Below, in pieces: positions 57,101 to 64,000 of a DNA stretch of 64,000 nucleotides. This DNA is from Fistularia commersonii. Its lineage: Eukaryota > Chordata > Actinopteri > Syngnathiformes > Fistulariidae. The DNA lies in NCBI GenBank assembly GCA_037954325.1, contig JBBMNZ010000009.1, positions 9,654,001 to 9,718,000 of the forward strand, written 5' to 3'. A program made the position numbers and the translations under genes. The notes under the pieces were generated by a model. That model did no database searches and was not told the DNA's origin. It worked only from the letters and a program-made list of their open reading frames with translations. How positions within the stretch are numbered: position 1 is the stretch's first letter; each line of letters begins with the position of its first letter.

Positions 57101-59800
57101 TTTACAAGCGGTTGTGTTTTATTACTTTAAACCATTGGTTCAGGCATTTTTTTTTCTTAATTCTTCAGTTTTTTTCAAATCACAGCTCATACATTTCCCA
57201 AATCCCTTATTGATCATAAACCTCCTTGCAGTTTTTAAAGGAATGTCCTCAAAAAACATGTTTTTATTATGGTGCGATCAAATTAAAAAATATCACCCAT
57301 CAACAATTCAGGGTTTTCTAATCGCGTACCCGGAGTCACTGCTAAATTGCAAAAAAACAGCACCACCGATGCACACAGTGAGGACAGATCTGTCTCCGTA
57401 CATCGGCTGAAAAAAAAATGCAAAGAAACCCAAAAAATATCCCATATTCACTCGAGCTCATCGCTCGCCATCGTCATCCCGGCAGCCGACAGCACGGGAG
57501 GGGGAGCGCGGATGGGAAATTGATTCCTTGCATCGCCCCGGTGCCAAAACGTGGTCGCAGGCCTCCTTCAGCTCCTACCTTCTCCTCCATTTCCCCATCC
57601 TGACCCGCCTTCTTCCTCTCAAGCTGAGGCCGATCTCCATTTCTGGTTGTGTCACGTGTCCCGTCATCAGTGCATGATACTAAACGCATCTTCCCCACAA
57701 TCCTCGGGCTCTCCCATTTCCCAGGTTCCCGCCAGGCGTCCACTATTGTCATTTCTTCTGTGAATATTAAAGCTATTATTGTATCATGTCGGCTATTACC
57801 ACGTAACTGTCAGCACCACTGTTATTGAGGACTCGGGAGTTTTTTTATTGTCATTATGCAAGCGTCATGACATTTTCTAGGGTAGACGCGTATTATAAGT
57901 AAACATTTGCCCGTCCGTCCCAGCCCTCATACCCTCTCTGTCTCCATCGCACTCCTGCTTTCTATTTTTTTTCTCGTATCTCGCTCCCTAACTTTCTACC
58001 GTGGCTAGTTGAGACAGCGGATCGCCGATATTGAGCTCCGATCCAGCCCAAGGTGTCCGCGAGTGTTTCCTCGCTATTTAAGTCCACCCGTCGGTCATGT
58101 TTAGAAAATAACTTGGTCCTTGCTCCTCTTTTCCACTCGCTCTTCAGGCCTCCTCTCTTTTTTTGTTCTGTCTCGAATTATTTTCACTCCTTTATCATTT
58201 CATCGCCGCGTGTGGAGCGAGATCGAGATCGCAGCCGTTTATCCCGAAGCAAGTCTATCAGGTCCGGGACGTCTGAAAGAAATATTTCTCGACTAAAACA
58301 ATCCACTGTCGACGCTCTCCACATCGGAGAGCTGGCAGCAGAGAGAGACGGGGTCACATTCCGGACTCGAGGACAACAAGCCATCATCTTAAGTAAATGT
58401 GAGGAATGTTAATCCGTAATAAAGACCAACGTGAGCTGCGGCCGAAGTCAGAAAGTTTCAATGGAAATGGAAAAGCCGGTAGAACAGCGGGTTTATGACT
58501 GTCTTACTCAATCGTCTGTAAAGTCAAAAATTTTTTCTCCAAACAGTGACACACTAAGAGTGATTCACAAAGTTCTGTCACCGAAAAAAAAACACACACG
58601 CGTGCCAGACCGAGCACACACACACCGCACTTCCCCTTTTTAAATTCATCACGCAAACCGCCGATTTGCTCCCAGCCTGCAGTTTGTGAAACACTTGGTC
58701 AGCTTTCGGGTCACTACTTGGTTCATGACACCAAGAACAGACCACAAGTACGTGGTCAGTGTGTGTTTGCGTTTGTGTGCAGAATAATATTCATTCATTG
58801 ACATGTCATTTAGAGACATACTAACCTGCTGCATGTTCTTGGACAGTGGGAACAAACACAATGGTAATAAAAGCAAATATGATGAAATATATGTGTATCG
58901 ATCAGGTTTTGCCACGATTAAATCATCATATAAATGGCTATAAAATGAACCGATGAATTGCAGCCGAAAGGGAGGTGTTGATTTGTTTTTTTTAAAATGG
59001 TGCCACATAAGCAAAACAAAAGATTACGTTTGGCAGTTTTCAATCCATTGTTTCACATTTTCAACCATCGGGGTGTCCTGATAAAACCGCCACCCTCGAT
59101 CACATTTGAAACCAAATCGTTTTTTTTTCCCGAGCTGATTTGATTTCACCCGACCAAACCCTTCCTGCCCATCGACACACTGTAAATGTTTTTATTTTCA
59201 CACTAATCTGTCGCAGATTTTGAAAAGAAAACTTCAACTGTAACCGAGAGGGGCGTCAGACCATAAAGTGTTCGTACGTATCGCCCTGGACTGCTTTTGA
59301 TGAATAGCGTCTTAGAAACACCGCGCTTGATTTACGAGGAAATTATTCTCCTAATATTCTTTTTTTTTTTTTTTTTGTCTTGAAGCAGAGAGGCGAAAAA
59401 AGGATGTATGTATGGAGGAAGAGGAAAAAAAAAATGCAAAGCAATAGCTTTAGAGAGAAGGCAAAGTGATGGGATGGGAAAAATGGCCCAGGAGCGAGGT
59501 CCAGAAGGAAATTCAATAAAAACTCTTCAAAAGGCCCGGCCGTGACATTGAAAAATAGCGAAATTATAAAATACAGCCGGGTAACAAAAGAGAAGAGTTA
59601 TTGTATTTGGCACAGAATTGGGAAGAGAGCCCAAGTCTGCCACGTCAAATGAGCCGTCACTGACGGAGCGAGTTAAGCCTTGTGGTGATTAAATATAGGC
59701 CTCAAACCTGTTCTCTGCCAGGCAGCCAGACAGGAGACCAGTTTGTGCACGGAGAAGTGAAAACAAAAAACCCAGGACAAAAGTATATGTTGGTAGGATA
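54180..59800. other. Intergenic, no gene recognised
   Basis: Holds long T runs (near 55159 and 55756) and CA/CG alternating DNA near 56400. The ATG-initiated frame at 54758-55189 is discussed as a finding. Confidence 0.45.
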
Positions 59801-62300
59801 TGGTTGAGGACAGAGGGCGGAGCCGGACAGTCACCGGGAGTCCTCGTGGGCGACGAGGAAAACTATGCCAAGAACGTCTGAGCTGAGGACACTGGAGATC
59901 CTGCGGTGTCGGAGCTGAAAACGATACACCGCCATTATTGATCTCGGAGGTTGTAGCGGAAATATTCTCACGCAGGAACAGGAGGAACAAAGAACCACAG
60001 ACTCGTCTAATGTGTAATAAGGTGAATTTCTTTTTAAATCGGTTCTCCGAAATATATCGAGCGTATCTTCTTCTAGCCACCGACAAGAAGGTAAAATGCT
60101 CTAATCTGATCCAAATGTATGACTTTCGAAACGATCGCCCGGGTCGATCTCCTGCCAAAATCCGTATAAATGGTGCGTTCACGTACTTGGCGAAATTTTA
60201 TGACATATATGCGGGAATATGTCATAAGCGAATGCATCTTAAGTGGATAGAAAAAAATGTTCAATTGATTCCCATCTTATTTGTTGCTATGATACTCAGA
60301 AACTCCATCAGGCTGTAAATCAAAAAATTTTACCGAATATGATTTTTCCACATTACCTTTCGACGGCGGCGCGAATGCGCTGGCGTCAGGGAAAAAAACA
60401 CGCCACGTGTCCGCTCGACCGAAAAAAAACTCAAGAGGGTTGTGTTCAACGTCCGGTAGAAAAAGAATCAGAGCTCTAATCGTTTTTCTAACTCGCCGCT
60501 CCGAAGGAGGACGAAGAGGAGCGAAGAAAAAAAACCCGATACGTCTCAGAACCGACATCCTTTTTTTTTTTTTCTTCACGTCACGGGACAGCAGCTCCAG
60601 ACTGGCACGATCAATCCCTTCTCCTCTTTCGCCGCATCCTTCTCTCTCTCTTTGCCTCTGTCTCGGGCTGCTCTCCTCCGGCTCAGTAACCCCAGGCGAA
60701 GGGGGGAGTTTACCGGATCTGGTGTCAGAGTCCCTAAACTCCACCTGACAGGGTGTCGCTCCGAGCCACGCGGCTAATGTTACAGCCCTGCTTAACAGCC
60801 AGACATGAGGGAAGGGGAGGCGAAAATAATGAAAGATCACATTTGGTGTTTGACATTAAATATGACATCTTACTTATTTTCCCTCTCATTTCATCACTTC
60901 TCACATCTCTCATGTTCCTGATATTAAAAGGCTGGCAGACGGTCCGCTGGTGCTGATCGGCAGGCCGCACACCGCACGGCTGGCACGGGTTTTGTTTTTT
61001 CGGAGGCGGCGCGAAAAGAGCGGGAGAGCTGGAAGGAGCGCGGCTCCCAATGTCGAACATTAAATGGGCCGTAACGCTAGTTTTGGCGTCGCAGTCCTGA
61101 GCCAGATGGGTGACATCGACAACCGGCGACTCTCGGAAGACGACGCGGACGACAGAAAAAGCCTGTTTTGGGTGGTCGGTTCGGGTTAGCGGTTGGACAA
61201 CTGGGTCCGCATGCAACTGAACCCTCAACTGGTCCCGATGGCCCGGCTAGCGCCTCGCTACGATGCGCTGAACCAGCGTAAAAAAATCGGAACCGCAAGT
61301 TTATTAAAGAATTACAGAAGTGGGGGCTTTTGACCATATGTTGCATCGGAAAGCTCTTTTTCTCTTCTCTCCCGAGGTCGCCCCATGCGCTTCCTCGCCC
61401 TCTCCTTAAAATTCGTGACGATGCATCGGAGTCGGCTTTCCTCCTCCGGAAGGTCAGATAACGCGGCAGCCGCTGTCGGCGTGACAGAGACATTTTTTGC
61501 GGAAGATGACAGCGAGACTGACGGGGAGGAGATGATCTCCGTTGTCACGCCCTAAAACCCAATCCTAGGATGAGCAGGGGAGCGTTGAAAGACTAAGGCC
61601 TTGTCTGTCAACCCTAAAGAGGCTTCACCAGGCCTCTTGCATCCCATTATAATGATGATGATTAGGGAGATTAGAGAGGGAAGAGTATAGGTTGGTTCAA
61701 GAGGCGTCCCGCTTCGCCTCGGGCCGACGTGTCTGCAGCCTCCGCCCGAAAGACGGGGAGCGATCCGTCTGCCCGAGTCGTGACCTGGACGGTCAACGTG
61801 TCGGCCGGCGTGGTGATTGAGAGCTGCTACAAAGGGGAAGGAAAAGAAGGAGAGGACGCGGGGGTTCGAGGCCAGGTGTGAACCTTGAGAGCCTGGATAA
61901 GGAGGGGGGAGTCTGCCAGCACAGCCTGCAGGCAAATACCGCCGTATTGAATTTGATGGATTTACAGATAAGAAGCCGTCGAAATCGCGAGAAAAAAGAG
62001 GAAGAGCGCGGGGGAAAAAATCGGAACTCTGCGAAACACGATATTTGATTCTTTGTGCGAAATAATAAGAATTCCACGGGGTGAGGTGAGGGTGCCGCTA
62101 TCGCTACATTCGATTGTCGGACGCTCCTTTCTGTGCCGGATAGTCGCGACGAAGCCGGGGAAATAAAGACATCACCCTCTTAGGATGCAAATTCAATCCG
62201 CCGCTCTGACTTCAGCCCACGCGTATCGCGCTGATCCCGCTAAATCACGATAAATGGCGGTTTACGGAAGGTCTGCGTCAGGGGCAAATCACTCACATGT
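59800..62300. other. CpG-rich stretch, no gene recognised
   Basis: CpG dinucleotides are much denser here than in the flanks, especially 60.9-62.2 kb. Open frames up to 187 codons exist on both strands but overlap each other and match nothing I know. It could be a CpG island of an unseen promoter or GC-rich regulatory DNA. Confidence 0.3.
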
Positions 62301-64000
62301 GCGAGGGATGAGGTAAGTTCACTCACTGAGCAATGCCTCAAGTTGGTCAAAAGTAGGAAACACCGGCCGTCCCCCTGGTTGCTGCTTCGGTCCAGGCGTG
62401 CGTAACATTTCCGCAGCGTCACGCAAGTATTTTAAGAGCGTTATTACTGATATCATCATCGGTCACAGTTGTTTTTTTACCCCCCTGCCGTGTTTATTGT
62501 CATTTTCAGTGCGAGGCGGGACGAGAACCCAAACGTAGAGCACGAAAGCCAGGATGCTGGAACGGAAGGGCAGATTGATGTAAAAACAGACCCCCCTCCC
62601 AACAAAAAAAAAAAAACAACAAAAACAAAACAGAGGGCACGATAAGGTTATGACCGACAGAAGCTCGTTATTTAGGTTTGTGAGAACATTTGACTTCCAA
62701 AAGACATTTGTCTTTCCAAAGACACCGGCGTGAACCTATCCGATTGTTATCAACAGCGGCAGATGACATTTGAAAATGTAGACTCGCTCAAACTGGTTTT
62801 CTTTACTTTGATGACACAACTGAAGTTATTACACATGTATGTGCGTGTACTTGCGCACGCACACATGTAACAACATACATAATCCCAGTGCAAACCGGGT
62901 GTATTTTCTAGTCTTCTACAATCAGATTACTAGAGTTGGCTTGGTGGGTCTGACTGACTGAGCGGCGACCCCTCCGCCGAGCTGCTCCCTGCTGGTTTCA
63001 GCCTCTCAATAAAGCCTCTGTGGCTGCCGGGGTCTTCATGTCCCGCTCAGGTAATTTATGGTTTTCAACCCTGCGTGATCCCAGCCGGTGGAACCCGTGA
63101 ACTTTTCAGGAATTCAGCAAACGCGGCACGGCATTGAGTAAAGGGTCGTGAAGCAAACAGGGAAACAGTTTTCCAGTTCGCACACAAAGGAACACTATTT
63201 ATTTTTCTCTGCGCTCCCAATGGCTCTCTTTTAAGATCGTGGCATTTTGTTTTATCTCCACACCTTTCTTTTTCAAGTAAGTTTTCAGATTCAAATTGTT
63301 CAAAGAATCGAAATGAATCCATGATCCTCCGGCCGTGGAAGAGGATTCTGTTCTTAAATGTAAAATAAAACAGCTCTGACACATATGGAACTCAGCTGAC
63401 CTCTGGGCAAGGGGGTCCTCTAAACACAAATTTAAGGACCTGAGCCTCAACTTGAGAAAATCATTTTATTCAAAATTCCAATGTGATTCAAAGTGTGCGA
63501 TTTTCGATCATCAGAAAATTTGAGCACAAGTACTGTATCTTGTCGGGGTACTCGAAAAACACTCGCTCTGCTGGAATTTTTAGTAGATCCTCGGACCTTT
63601 TCGGGAATCAGGCTGTTAATGCGTTGGGACGGCAGAGGAACCAGGAAGCATTTAGTTTTAGCTCTTTTTACAGGTCCATAAGAACTGTAGGTGGCTGGTG
63701 ATTGGTCGGACTCATAAGCCAAGGTCATGACCAGATACATTTTTTGCAGAGCACCGTTTTTGACAACTATCGCCGTCGCCGGTCGGCTGATTTCTCGCCC
63801 AAAAACGGACAGAACCAGTTAGGAATGGAAGTCCTAAGACCTGAGTTATTAGATTTATTTTTTTCTTCCGAAAGCGGCCAACAACACCCGGCTGCTCCTC
63901 CGTGCAAGCGGCGGTCCGGGTGAAGAGGTTGCATTTTTTTTTTTATTGGGATGGCATAAAGCAAAAAAAGAGAACAAGAGTTTGAAAATGAAAGAGACAT
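62301..64000. other. Intergenic, no gene recognised
   Basis: No supported feature. An imperfect inverted CACATGTATGTGCGTG-like tract lies near 62830-62870. Confidence 0.4.

Noticed and set aside
60277..60840. 187-codon minus-strand frame
   Set aside because: It lies in the CpG-rich block with competing frames and contains low-complexity Lys and Phe runs; no homology recognised.

Overview
The window is vertebrate nuclear DNA, almost certainly from a teleost fish. The evidence is spliced genes with mostly short introns, very long (CA)n microsatellites, and several interspersed repeats whose text I recognise from fish genomes. There is no operon, CRISPR array, rRNA or tRNA that I can support. 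Two protein-coding genes are well supported, both on the minus strand; the rest is repeats and what looks like the non-coding regulatory surroundings of a developmental gene.

Layout. 1-1.5 kb is CpG-rich and ends in a plus-strand core promoter (inverted CCAAT, GC box, TATA) with no recognisable gene. 1.6-2.2 kb holds a (TA)n tract, a MITE-like element with long terminal inverted repeats and a LINE 3' fragment. 4.58-11.08 kb is gramd2b, twelve coding exons that I spliced by hand into a 392-residue GRAM-domain protein with one transmembrane segment. 11.1-28.07 kb is intergenic and contains two (CA)n arrays of more than 100 bp, a second MITE-like element, a strong CTCF-type site at 26.64 kb and several stretches that read like conserved non-coding elements. 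28.07-30.54 kb is znf703 (nlz1), two coding exons and 579 residues, with homeobox-type sites in its only intron and a CpG-rich, GC-box-repeated promoter up to about 31.06 kb. 31.1-64 kb holds no gene I can support; it carries repeats, low-complexity DNA and a CpG-rich stretch at 59.8-62.3 kb.

How it fits together. znf703 encodes a NET-family transcriptional co-regulator, and such genes usually sit in large non-coding domains. The 31-64 kb side fits that pattern. Gramd2b is an ER-membrane GRAM protein with no known functional link to Znf703; the two appear to be simple neighbours about 17 kb apart.

Limits. Exon boundaries come from GT/GC...AG signals, phase and remembered family similarity, not from transcripts. 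Regulatory calls are motif-level inference. I found no convincing new system. The most useful leads are a GC-AG intron, a NAGNAG acceptor and a possible 47-nt cassette exon in gramd2b, an unusual znf703 N-terminus, and a recurring ATTAATCA/TGACA composite between the two genes.
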